Positions 1 through 10,800 of a stretch of 64,000 nucleotides of DNA are shown one piece after another (the first letter of the stretch is position 1; the number at the start of each line of letters is the position of its first letter). The stretch spans positions 23,998,719-24,062,718 of the forward strand of contig NC_054882.1 of the NCBI RefSeq assembly GCF_018320785.1, written 5' to 3'. The notes under the pieces were generated by a model. The model had not been told where the DNA came from and did no database searches. It worked only from the letters and a program-made list of their open reading frames with translations. Position numbers and translations under genes: made by a program. Source of the DNA: Cheilinus undulatus (Eukaryota > Chordata > Actinopteri > Labriformes > Labridae).

Positions 1-1139
1 CTCGTGGAGAAAATCCATTTCTTACACATTCATCTCTTTCCACAAGTTGGCACTTTGATGACAGAGTCAGACAGCATAGACAAATACATAATGTCCCACA
101 CGGAGCTACACATTTCTCCCCAACACACTGGGAAGGGATTGTGTAGCAGGGGCAAAAAAGAAAGTCCTCCTCATTGGGACTTATCAGGGGAGGCAAATAG
201 CAGCTCTGGAAATATCAATAGCGCCACTTCAGTCAAGGGAACATGCTGATTCAACGTTTTTCTGTCTCCAGGAGAACATAGTTCGATAATAAACGACCTA
301 CTGTTGATGCAAAATGACAACACCGCACAGTGTACAACTCTAAATGCCAGAATATGTAGGTTGGAAATACATTTTGATTACATTTTCTCAGCCCAAAAAG
401 ACATACACCATCCAAGCATAGGAGGACGGTTAAAATGATGTCCCTCCTTTCATCACTGCTGTCTTTTCAAACTGATCGGCATAATTACAGAGGCTTTCAG
501 CGCTTGTCTCTCCTCTCCTCCAGGGCAGAACTGGTCATTTAAAACCAACAGACTTACGTGTTATTCAGCTAATTCCTATCATAGCTATGATTTGGCAGAA
601 AAAGCCCTGATGTAATAGCTCAGCACTTCAGAGTCAATGCTCATTCATGAGTATGACAATGCTCTGGTTGAACCCCAACACTTAGGCCTAACCCCGACAA
701 TGGGCCGCTAAACTGCTGTGACAGCAAACATGGTTAAACAGAGAAAAGAGGAGTGACGCAGGTGTGTGAATGTGATAAAGAGCAGGTGGATAATCTATAA
801 TCACAGGCTTTACAATTCATCCCTATGTCACATTACTGCTGCAAGAACTCCAGTTACTTGTCAGTGGGAAATACAAGTCTACAAACCTTTGAGGCAAAGC
901 AAAAACTGTTGTTTAAGGAAAAGGAGCATAATCCAAAGCAGCTTTTATGTCCAACTATTGGTCAATATAGTGATAGATCACCACGCATTTTACACTTAAA
1001 TGTTATCAAGGCCTGGAGGCTTGCAACAGACTTTGATGTGTAGAGAAAAAACAACCACAACTGTTGAGTAATGATCAAAATTAAAAATTCAAAACAAAGT
1101 ACAGGGAGTCTTAGGATTTTTTTTCATTCCACTATGTTT

Positions 1140-1312
1140 CTAAGCTTTATTTTGGGCTTTTATACCTTTACTGTAGAAATAGGGCAGTGGATAAAGCTGG
1201 AAACTGGAGGAAGAGATAGAGTGGGGAATGATGTGCAAGAAAGGAGCTGCTGACAACAGGACAACTGTCTCTATACAAGCAGACAGCTGTAGCCACTAGG
1301 CTACCAGCACCT
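1140..1312 (-). repeat. tRNA-derived SINE, minus orientation
   Basis: Read on the minus strand, it begins with a tRNA-like head (GGTGCTGGTAGCCTAGTGGC, an A-box type sequence) and ends in a tail with 'aaagcccaaaataaag'. The same tail type, with 'caataaagacattaaaagcccaa', ends the copies near 46640, 49010 and 55520, so at least four members lie in this window. Non-autonomous; would rely on a partner LINE. Confidence 0.65.
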
Positions 1313-2029
1313 AATTTCTATGTAACTTAATACTAATTAAAAACTATTTCCACCAGCTACTTTGGCTTAATATAAGTGGTTTGCATTTGTCTGCAAAGTA
1401 CTTCCAATGGAATTTTCTGTGCTCATTCTTTCTTGTAAATAGGAAACTTACCAGAAGAGCATAGCACGAGTAATTGGGACAAGGTCATAAGTGCACACCA
1501 GCTTTAAACCCATGTTAATTATTACAACATAAAGCTCACAGTTCTCTAGAAGCAGATCAGCCACAAGTTTCTGACTACAGCTTAGGTACATAAATGGCGA
1601 CAGCTTTGAAAAATTGTGTTCGTCTGATCAGTGACAACTTGCCTCAGATTTCTGTATTTGTATCTATCATTTTAAGTCTCAGCTTGAAGCGTAGTAAGTT
1701 CACAATTTCTTTTCTTAAAACAAAGGAAAAACAGAATTTTCATCCTGGAGAAATGTCCACATTGAAATACAAAAAAGTGTGGCTGTCTGCATAAGATTAG
1801 GATGCAGGATAGTGGATTTTTGCCGACATGCTGATATTAACAAACTCATTTTAGCAGATACCTATATTGCTCCTGATATTTAAATGTAGATCAGACCTCA
1901 AAACTCAATCCTTAAAACACAAAGTTTAAAGTTTGAGGATAAACAAATTAACAAGTTTCAGACCTGAAAACACACTTTGAAGTGTACGGAATAATGATGA
2001 AGCCTAAAACTCCACAAACTTATTTGTTC

Positions 2030-2190
2030 GGACGGCCAATATTAATGGCTGATACAGGCCATTACAGCCAATATATTGGTTGTAAATACTGGCAGAAATG
2101 CTCATATCAGCCAATATGATAATTCACTATTTAAGATAATATCTGCTGATACCAATATCATGCTGAGAATATTGTGCATCCCTATTATGT
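2030..2190 (-). repeat. Degraded hAT-type miniature element, one end
   Basis: On the minus strand it starts with 'agggatgcacaatatt' followed by repeated 'ggctgatat' and 'ggccaatat' motifs, a pattern common to non-autonomous hAT-type elements in fish. Only one end is recognisable and no target duplication was found. A related-looking element is near 59932. Confidence 0.45.
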
Positions 2191-3949
2191 AAATTTTGGG
2201 AAACTACCACAAAAAAACAAAAAACAAACAAAAAAAAGCTGTTATAACTTTAACTCTTCTTTTTAAGTACAACTTTTTGTAAAGGATGGGGCTTGTCCCT
2301 TTTCTAGCTGCAATGTTTAACTTTAACATTCAGTTATGAGGTGTGTCTTTACGTTTTGGACAAGGGGTATAAGCCACAATACATCGAGTATACCTGATAT
2401 ATTGCGGCTTTTGCCACATGAGATGTATAAAATGAAAATATCGTGACCATGGAGTCATGTCTGTCATCTGGCAGTGGGTCGGATTTCAAAAGGAAGACGT
2501 CAATTAAAATTTAATAATCTGTAAAATATGCTGTAAGATTACTGCGGCAGTAACACAACACATCACCAAAGATATGGCCCTAGCAAGTGTTGCTCAAAAG
2601 CCATCTCATAAAGACACTTGACCCAAAGTATGATTTACATGGGCGCAAAGTTTGTGGCTCCAAAGAAGCTTTTTCCTGGTGATCACACAGGATCCTCCTT
2701 GGACAAGGTTTGAAGGATGCTCTCAATTCATGGAACTTGTCAGAAATTCGTCCAGTGGACATCAGCACAGATAACAGAATTGAAGCTGTGAGCCTGAATG
2801 GGTGGACAAGACGGTAGTATTTTGGCTATCAGCTGCATCTTGGGATTGGTGAGTTTTTGTGTAGGTTTGTTTCACTCTTAATCTGGAAGTAATTATATTT
2901 TTTTCATGATCAACAATAGAAAACACAACAGAAAAAACATTTCATAACAATAAAAGACTGAGTTTCATTATTTCTTTCTTTTTTTTTTTTTGAGCTGAAG
3001 GCCTGTCATGGAATTATTTAGTTCGATTTGTTAAATAATGTGAGTTAAGTCTTTTTAAAAATAAGTGTGCTAAATTTAACTTAATATTTATTTTACTCTT
3101 TCTGCATACAAATAAAAAAACAGAAAGGTCAACTTTAATGACCATAGTTTAATGCAACTAAGTGGTGAATTAAACATCTATAAAGTAATCTAGAGATTTC
3201 AAAATATTGCTGCGAATATTGTTCATCGCGATAGGAGTTTTAGGCCATATCACCCAGCTGTACTTTGGATTATTATAGTCAGACAAAGTGAAGACATTTC
3301 AGAGGTCACGTTGAGCTTCAGTAAACTATAACTAGAATTTTTACAAATTCAATAGATTAATCAGTTAATTGAGCGTTTAAGTTGATTACTTTGCCCTGGT
3401 TCAATGATTGATTAGCTGGTAAACTGATAGTGGAATTACAACAGCCCTAAAATTCAATAGCATTTTTTTATTTCTTGGTTCAAAAATGTTTTCAAAATCT
3501 CTTAATATTTAATCATGCCATTATTGTTATTTGTTTTTATGATTTTGATAATCATCTTATCACCTTTATGACTGTTTATGTTGTTGTTGGAAAAGGATAA
3601 ACAAAATAAATGTGACTACAATAATACATAAAGAAATAATTTCAGCGTTAATGACACGGTCAGCTGAAGGCAGCTATTAGGTTAATCAGTAAATTCATTG
3701 TACTTTGCCCCACATTAACGGTGTTAAGCCTGACAAGCGCCTGAAAACAAAAGATTCAACAACAACAAAGGGGGAGCTGCTGCTTGGTTAATACAGTGAA
3801 ACATCAGGAACACGGGCTAACGTTAGCAGATGTGAGGTAGTGTATGAAGTGTTCAGGCTAGCGGCTGTTATGCTAGCTATCTCCAAAGCTATCTTCTAAA
3901 AATGACTGAATGCAGGGCTGACAGACCGCGGGGACCCAAGACAACTTAC

Positions 3950-3985
3950 CTTGGGCTTGTACAGCCACTTTCGAAAGCGGTTCAT
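3950..3985 (-). CDS. ZFYVE28: ZFYVE28 (LST2-like FYVE protein), first coding exon only
   Basis: The minus strand reads ATG then 12 codons, MNRFRKWLYKPK, ending at a consensus donor AAG|gtaagt in phase 0. This matches my memory of the start of ZFYVE28, the vertebrate orthologue of worm/fly LST-2. The family binds PI3P on early endosomes through a C-terminal FYVE finger and promotes EGFR degradation. The FYVE finger and all other exons must lie left of the window, so this is a 5' fragment and everything from 3949 down to 1 is intron 1. CFAP99 lies next to it on the opposite strand, as in human 4p16.3, which is the main independent support. Twelve residues alone would be a weak call. Confidence 0.75.
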
Positions 3986-4059
3986 CGTTTCCTCGCCACC
4001 TTCCTTTGTCACCAACCCCTCCTCTCCTCTCCTGTACCTGCGTGCCTGACACTATCAAC

Positions 4060-4260
4060 GGCTGGCTGCTAAGCTAGCTCGCGCTGCTGGGATCCAAAAC
4101 AGGAAAATGTACCAAACACAACGTAAGGTAAGTTGTCCTGGACGTTACAGTACGGCTCTGGAGGCGTTCAGATGCGATATTCGAAAGCTGTGACTTATTT
4201 CCATCTTCACTGAATCCCGAGGTTGGCTGTCCGTCTCCCCCGCCCGGCCACTTTCCAAGT
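4060..4260 (-). promoter_or_regulatory. Probable ZFYVE28 promoter and 5' UTR region
   Basis: The sequence just upstream of the ZFYVE28 ATG is GC- and CpG-richer than its surroundings and has a GC-box-like stretch on the minus strand (4234-4249). No TATA box is obvious. The start site is not fixed by sequence alone; the call rests on position and base composition. Confidence 0.35.
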
Positions 4261-4770
4261 CCCGATGATACAGAGAAGCGGAGCACCGACGGCTCTGCTG
4301 CTCACTACCCCTCTAACGTTAACTGATGACAGTCACGTTGACAACATTCACCTCCCACTTTCCCAGGAAGTGATGCCTTCGTGGGCTGCTCCCAAATACC
4401 GTACTCCTACACGCCTTCACTGGTATTCTGATTCACACATGAGGCTAAAATGAATGTGAAGAAACAACTATTTTAAAACAACTTATCGGTTTTAATAATT
4501 TCTTCATTCATTACACTAGATAAAATGTGGGCCCCATTTACTTTTTTCATATTTTTGCTCTTATTTATAATTTAGTTGTTGGTTTTTTGCTGTTTTTTTT
4601 CTTTATGCCCTCATACAAGCTGCTACAAAATATTTTTCTTAATTTAATTGAGTTTCAGAGCAAACCGTTTAAATCTTCTTGTAAGAAAAACTTTTTTATC
4701 AACAACACTGCAAATTGAAGGTCAGGCTCACAAAAAAGGAAAAATACTATTTTTAATCAGGAATATAAAG

Positions 4771-4862
4771 CACAGAGGTGGAAAAGTGCACGACTATTGT
4801 ACTCAAGTAAAAGAACAGTTTCTCTGGTAAAAATGTACTTAAGTGAAAGTAAAAGTTATGGT
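4771..4862 (+). repeat. Fragment of an 'agaggtgga' miniature element
   Basis: It starts 'cagaggtggaaaagtg' and carries 'tactcaagtaaaag' and 'acttaagtgaaagtaaaag' motifs, shared with the fuller element at 34758-35152. Its other end is not recognisable. A second relic with 'actcaagtgaaac' and 'gtaaaatcactgattt' is near 6880-6990. Confidence 0.5.
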
Positions 4863-5288
4863 CTATAAATCTACAGAAGCAATAATAGAAAGTATTTAAT
4901 TCAATTTAAACTTTACTTTATTTACAGTGTACTGAGTAGCTACTGAGGACCTGTACAGGAAAAATATTACCTTTCCTTACTGGCAACAACAGCATAAGAA
5001 TAGATCCCCGACCAGGTTGGTCAGGTAAAGTCACACCTTTAGAATAAATTATAATAAACAGCAAAACTGACAGTTCTTATTTAACTCATATAGAGCTAAA
5101 TTTAACAATTTAAATTTGTTCTGCTCCACACAACATCAGGGTTAACAGCACTTATGAAAGTGTTAGATATTTTACAATTTGACAGAGCTACTGTATTTTC
5201 TGAGAATATTTGGCAAAGGCTGTCTTACCTAACAAAAATAACAGATTTAAACTCATGTAGAGACAATGCATACTGATACACTGTAGAT

Positions 5289-6413
5289 CAGTGGTAGGCA
5301 ACTGGCGGCTTGCGGGCCAAAATTGGCCCACGCCAATAATACCTGTCCCCCCAGATGGGTTTGATTAAAAACTGATTAAAAATATATATATAGTGCTTAA
5401 CAAATTTATTAGACCACCCTAACCCTAACCAAAGCAAGGTTTATGCCACAGCTGCCCTAAATTAACAGCATTGGTAATTACCAAAATCATTTTTTATGTT
5501 TCTGCAATGATTAATACACCAATATGTAGAAGCTCTTTAACCCAAATGATATTTTTATTGCTAAAATATAACTATTATTGTTATCCATGAATTTTCAAAT
5601 TTACTGATTTACCAAAAAACTGAATAAATAGTAAAGCACATTAATATTTCTTGATTAAGATGTCAAATTCTAGTTATTTACTTGCATTCCTGAACAGAAA
5701 AATGAGTTTCAGTGGTTGAATGTTATGCTAGATTAATTTCTGACTTCTCAGAGAAGCCCAATTTGGGTATAAAAAGGTGAATTTCAATTTGAAATTCCTC
5801 ATTCCTGTTCAAAATGGTAAAATGTGGAGAGCTCGCTTAAAATGAAAGAGTCCGCATTAAAGCACTTCATGATGCAGCTGTGGCATAAACCTTACTTTGG
5901 GTAGTGGTCTAATAAATTTGTTAAGCACTGTATATATTTGCTATCACAAAAACAATTCCACACAGATTTCAGACCATTTATTCAGAGGTCGTGACAAAAT
6001 ATGATGAAATAAAATAAAGCAGCATCTTCTTGACTTCAGACACACACTGGCTTGAGGTAGGAACTTAATTGGTACATGTGATCTCTGAGAAAAAGGAGGA
6101 AAAAAAGAAAAATCGCTCTTTGTGTGCCACTGTAACAGACAAAGTGCAAAATCTGTTTCATTGAATTAAAAACAAATAACAAGCTTGGCTCAAAGATCAA
6201 ATAAATAAATAATAACATCCTGTAGCAAATTTATTGACTTTAAATAAATAACTTTATTAAATTGTGTTTTTGTGCAAGGTATACTAGTATAGATGAAAAA
6301 GTATTTTTTCAGTAGAAAAGACAGGTTTTGCCTGATGAAGATGTAATTTTGGCCCACCATTGAATTAGTCAGAAAAAATTTGGCCTGAGGCCAAACTTAG
6401 TTGCCCACCTCTG
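5289..6413. mobile_element. Non-autonomous hAT-type element with 8-bp target duplication
   Basis: The ends are inverted repeats: left 'cagtggtaggcaactggc', right (reverse complement) 'cagaggtgggcaactaag'. Perfect 8-bp direct repeats 'ctgtagat' flank it at 5281-5288 and 6414-6421, the duplication length made by hAT transposases. No transposase frame is present. A second element sits inside it at 5391-5930, so the host element is about 585 bp without that insert. Confidence 0.8.
5391..5930. mobile_element. TA-flanked miniature element nested in the hAT-type element
   Basis: Long inverted repeats are visible: left 'agtgcttaacaaatttatta', repeated in inverse at the right as 'taataaatttgttaagcact', followed on both sides by 'gaccac' and 'caaggtttatgccacagctg' type blocks. 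TA dinucleotides flank both ends, the duplication expected of Tc1/mariner transposition. There is no coding frame. It lies wholly inside the hAT-type element, so it inserted later. Confidence 0.8.
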
Positions 6414-7563
6414 CTGTAGATTAACATAGTAGTCACAGCCTTTATATCTCACTCAATGGATAACTTCAGTCATGGTGCAAAGGTGTCTCACATCGAAGAT
6501 GACAACAATTCATGAAAAACATAACTAGAAGAACCTCAGCAGGGATCACTGCACAACAGGCGACAACCAAACACATCTAAACACATTGAAACACTAAAAC
6601 ACTCTGTCTAAGGGCATAGTGGGAAACTCCACCCACACATCCCCCCTAGATTAGAAGTGGCAGCTGGCGGAGTTTAGATCAGTTGACTCTTCAGAGTTAA
6701 ACTAACACTGTCAAATAACTCCAACTTTGAAGACCATTTCTCTCAGAATGGAGTTAAAATCACACTTTGGGAAGTATCAACCCTGAGAAATCAGCACTCC
6801 AGTTTTTGTTGTGTCCAACAGCTGTTTTGGGATGTGATGTGGAATTATTCTCTTATTATGGGCTACTGTGTAGCCAACAAAGGTGGTAAAAGAACAGTCA
6901 CTCAAGTGAAACAGCTGTCACTCTGGATGAAACTTGCTTAGTAAAATCACTGATTTCAAAATTTATTGAAAAAAAGTACAAATATTTATTTGAGAACATT
7001 TTGACCACAGAAAGACACATCAACAACTTTGTTAACGTGCTCATTCAAACTGCTTGCGTTAATGAGATTATGACAGGAATTCTGATGTGTTAAGATATTT
7101 CTCTCAAAGTCCAGTTTGTCTTAAATAAGCTTTTCCCCGCGAAGCACTTTCAAGAATTTTCCCAGCAGTTAGGTGTAAAACTCACTCTTTAACCGCCTTA
7201 ATCTAGTTATAGGCTACTTTCGTAATTGTTATTCACCGTGCATTCTTTGCTGCATTTGTACGCTGATGTCTCCACTACAAGTTTTCCAACAGCACCTGAA
7301 GGCAGCGCAAGGATCGCACCGACGTCACGATATGCTACGTCATCATTATTGTTATGGCAGCCAACAAAGGATCTGTCACACTGTTAATCTGCACACCACG
7401 GATCAAAAACAATTAATGTTTTTTTTTAATACCCTGAAAAAACAATACAGTAATAAAACGCTTTAATTCAACCAAATCCTATTTGACATTTTCTGTTTTT
7501 GTAAAGTGTTGCTCTGTTAAAATTAGGAGCTCGAGCTGTGATGCTTTGTGTTTACGTTAGTTT

Positions 7564-7576
7564 GTTGCTAAGCGAC
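7564..7576 (+). promoter_or_regulatory. X-box-like (RFX) motif upstream of CFAP99
   Basis: GTTGCTAAGCGAC is an imperfect palindrome resembling the RFX X-box (GTNRCC-spacer-RGYAAC) found upstream of many cilium genes. It sits about 230 bases before the CFAP99 ATG. Two CRE-like TGACGT motifs lie further up at 7321-7328 and 7336-7342. RFX control is inferred from motif and gene function only. Confidence 0.45.
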
Positions 7577-7807
7577 GACTGAGCGTGGCAGCCTCGCGTC
7601 GAAAACACGCCGATCCGTTAGTTTCCACTTTCAGATGTACTGTCCTGCATTCCATTTTTTTAATTTAATAGCAACCAATTTGGTCACTAAAAGACTGAAG
7701 AATAACTTACTCAAACTATTCCTGCGTATTGATGACATCTTACATTTTTGTGGGTTTTTCTGTTAGCTCAGACCTCCTCAACTGCTTCTTGTAGCCCTCT
7801 GTACAAA

Positions 7808-10800
7808 ATGGCACTAAGCTATGCTTCACTTGCCAAGGGGGCCATTGCTCTGCTCGACAGGTTCAGTGCAGGCAGACAGTGTCTGGATGACTTCACTGAA
7901 GATGCTTCAAAGGATCTACAGGTACTGTAGCGAACTTAGGTTAGTGCTTTGAGGCTGCTTGAGCTTACACCTGAATGTAACATTTGTTATCTATCACAGA
8001 GCATGGACACCGTTCACAAGAAGTTCATACTTGATGTTGTTTCTGGATGTGCTGAGCATAAAAAGTTACTGGACGTAGTCATCGACGTCTTCTATGGCCA
8101 GAATGGGAAATGTGTATCTGGAGGAGATCACAGTCAATTTGCCAGTAAGTTGAGAAATTAAACTTGTATTCTCTATAGGTGAATTGTATGCAATGCTTAT
8201 GAAAGTATTCAACCCCATGGATGTTTTACCCTTCATTGATTTTAAAAATCAATCATGGTCAATATGATTAGGCTTTTCAAAAAAAAATTAAAATTGCAAG
8301 AAAACTTTCATGTCAAAGAGACAACAGTTTTACTCAAAGTAATGTCAATTAAACAAAAATAGCCTATGTGAAGTAAAATAAGTGATTGCATAAATATTCA
8401 ACTCCTTTAAAGTGACTGACCTAATTCAACAGAGGTCCAGACAATTGGTGCTAGTAGTCTCACAATTAGTGAAACTGGGAACACCTGAGTGCAGTGAATG
8501 TGTCTCAAGTGGTTGTAGTATAAAGGCACCTGTGTCTTGAAGGTCCAGTCACTGGTCAATCAGTATTCTTGGCTACCGTTACACCATGAAGACAAAAGAA
8601 CACTCAAAGCAACTCAGAGAAAAGGTTATTGAAAAGTTTAAGTCAGGGGATGGGTACAAAAATAATTTCCAAGGCACTGAACATCTCCCAGAGTTCAGTT
8701 AAATCCATCACCAAGAAAAAAGAGGGAATGTGGCACTTGTGTAAATCTGCCTAGATCAGGCCGCACTCACAAACTGAGTGTGACAGCAGTAGACTGGAGA
8801 AAGAGGCCATCTAGACACCTATGACTACTCTGAAGGAGTTACAACCTTCAGCAGCTGAGATGAGAGACTCTGTATAAAACAATTTTACCCACTGGGTTCT
8901 TCACCAATCAAAGCTTTGTAGGAGAGTGGAAAAGAGAAAGCCACTTAAATCTTGACTAGAGTTCACCTAAAGGCATGTGGGAGACTCCATGGTCAAGTGG
9001 GGGAAAGTTCTTTGGTCTGATGAGACCAAAATAGTGTTTTTTGGGCCACCAAACAATGCATATCACCACAAATACACCATCCCCTCTGTGAAGCACAGTG
9101 GTGGCAGCATCATGCTGTGGGGATGCTTCTTGGCTGCCGGCCCTGGAAGGCTTGTAAAGGTAGAGGGTAAAACGAAAGCAAAATATAGGAAAATCCTGGA
9201 GGACAATCTTTTTCAGTCTGCCATAGAACTATGGCTTGGGAGATGATTTATTTTCCAGCAAGACAATGACCCGAAGCGAACAGCGAAAGCTACACAGAAA
9301 TTATTTAAAGACAACAAGGTGAATGTTCTGGAGTGGCCGAGTCAAAGCCCAGACCTCAGTCCAATCAAAAGGGCTGTTCATGCCTGATTCCCATGAAACC
9401 TGACAGAGCTTGAGCAGTTTTGCAAAGAAGAGTTGAGTTAAATTGCAGCTTCCAGATTTGCAAGCCTGATTGAGACCTATCGACGCAGACTCAGTGCTGT
9501 GATTGCAGCCAAAGGTGCATCTGCTAAATACTGACTCGAAGGGGGTTAGTATTTATGCAGTCACTCATTTTACATTACATTTGTTTATTTGATTTACATA
9601 ACTTTGTAGAAAACTGTTTTTGGTTTGACATAAACAAGGATTTTTTTTTGTCAAAAAGGCCAATTATATTGATCATAATTGATTTATAAAATCAATAAAA
9701 GTGTAAAACATCCAAGGGGTGAATGCTTTTTATAGACACTGTTACAACATCACATTTAGCCATGGGTTGAAAAGGTACAAGGCTGCACTGGCCCATAAAT
9801 CTAACAACATAATGTTGTGCTTTTCCTCAGTTGTCTGTTATCTTGCCATGTTTGCCCTTGATGACATCGGGCTTCAGCGTTATAGCAGCATTGTTAAATC
9901 TCTGAACACGAAGAAGATGCACATGGTAAGGACTCTCAGTTTCTTATAATAGTAAGCATTCTTATATTTACAGTAACCAGCCATCAGAGGTGATTTTGGA
10001 CCCTTTTTGGCATGCTGGAGCACCCCTAAATTTCATCCCAGCACCCCTAAAATAATCATAACAAGACAAAATGCCCCACCATATTTCAAAAGTTAAACAG
10101 AAATGGTGCAAATATCTTTTTTGTCTTATTTTAGCAAATAAAACTCTAAAATCAGAATGTCAGGATGCAGATAATAATTAATTCCTCCATAAATTGATGG
10201 GAGAAAACACCAGAAGTTAATAATGCATAGATAGCTCTTTTAATGAAATAAAATGTATTTTAGGGTCTTCTACTTAATGCTAAGTACTTGGTAAAGGACT
10301 CTGCCAGACATTAAAGCCCTTGACTGTGTTTTCTTTTCATTGTATTTGTCTGTAGTTTCTGACTTTCTTCTTTACAAACCTAACCACATGGATACAAGAG
10401 GAATGGAATAAAATCTATGATGCTGCCTATGTGGAGAAACACTGGATCGGCCCTCTGCTGAGGTGAGTACAGGAAAATATTTAGAAAGGGAATTAATGTC
10501 ATGCTTAGGCAAGAAATAACTGCACCCTCCAATTTGTCCTTTAGATGGCGCCCTGAGATCAACTCTCTCTTGGACCAGCTTTCTCTGCAAATATCTCAAG
10601 GGAATGTGATAAAGAAATTTCCAGCAAAAACCACTGAGCCCAAGGGGTTTTCTCTTACCAAACCCAAACCTCCTGCTCTGCCTCTGCCCGAGATCATCCC
10701 ACAGCAGCAGAAATGCAAACCAGTGAGCTTTAGTTACAGATACGCATGTTATTCACCTCAGACATTGCCAGGGGTGTAAAAGACATCATAGCCAGCACGA

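Larger units (their letters stand above)
1..3949 (-). other. ZFYVE28 intron 1 (partial), no coding exon seen
   Basis: This is the intron side of the ZFYVE28 first exon. I see no second exon with splice sites and a matching frame. It holds a SINE near 1140-1312, a degraded element near 2030-2190, and AT-rich single-copy-looking sequence. A relic near 3185-3260 resembles the end of another miniature element. The short open frames here have no family resemblance. Confidence 0.5.
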
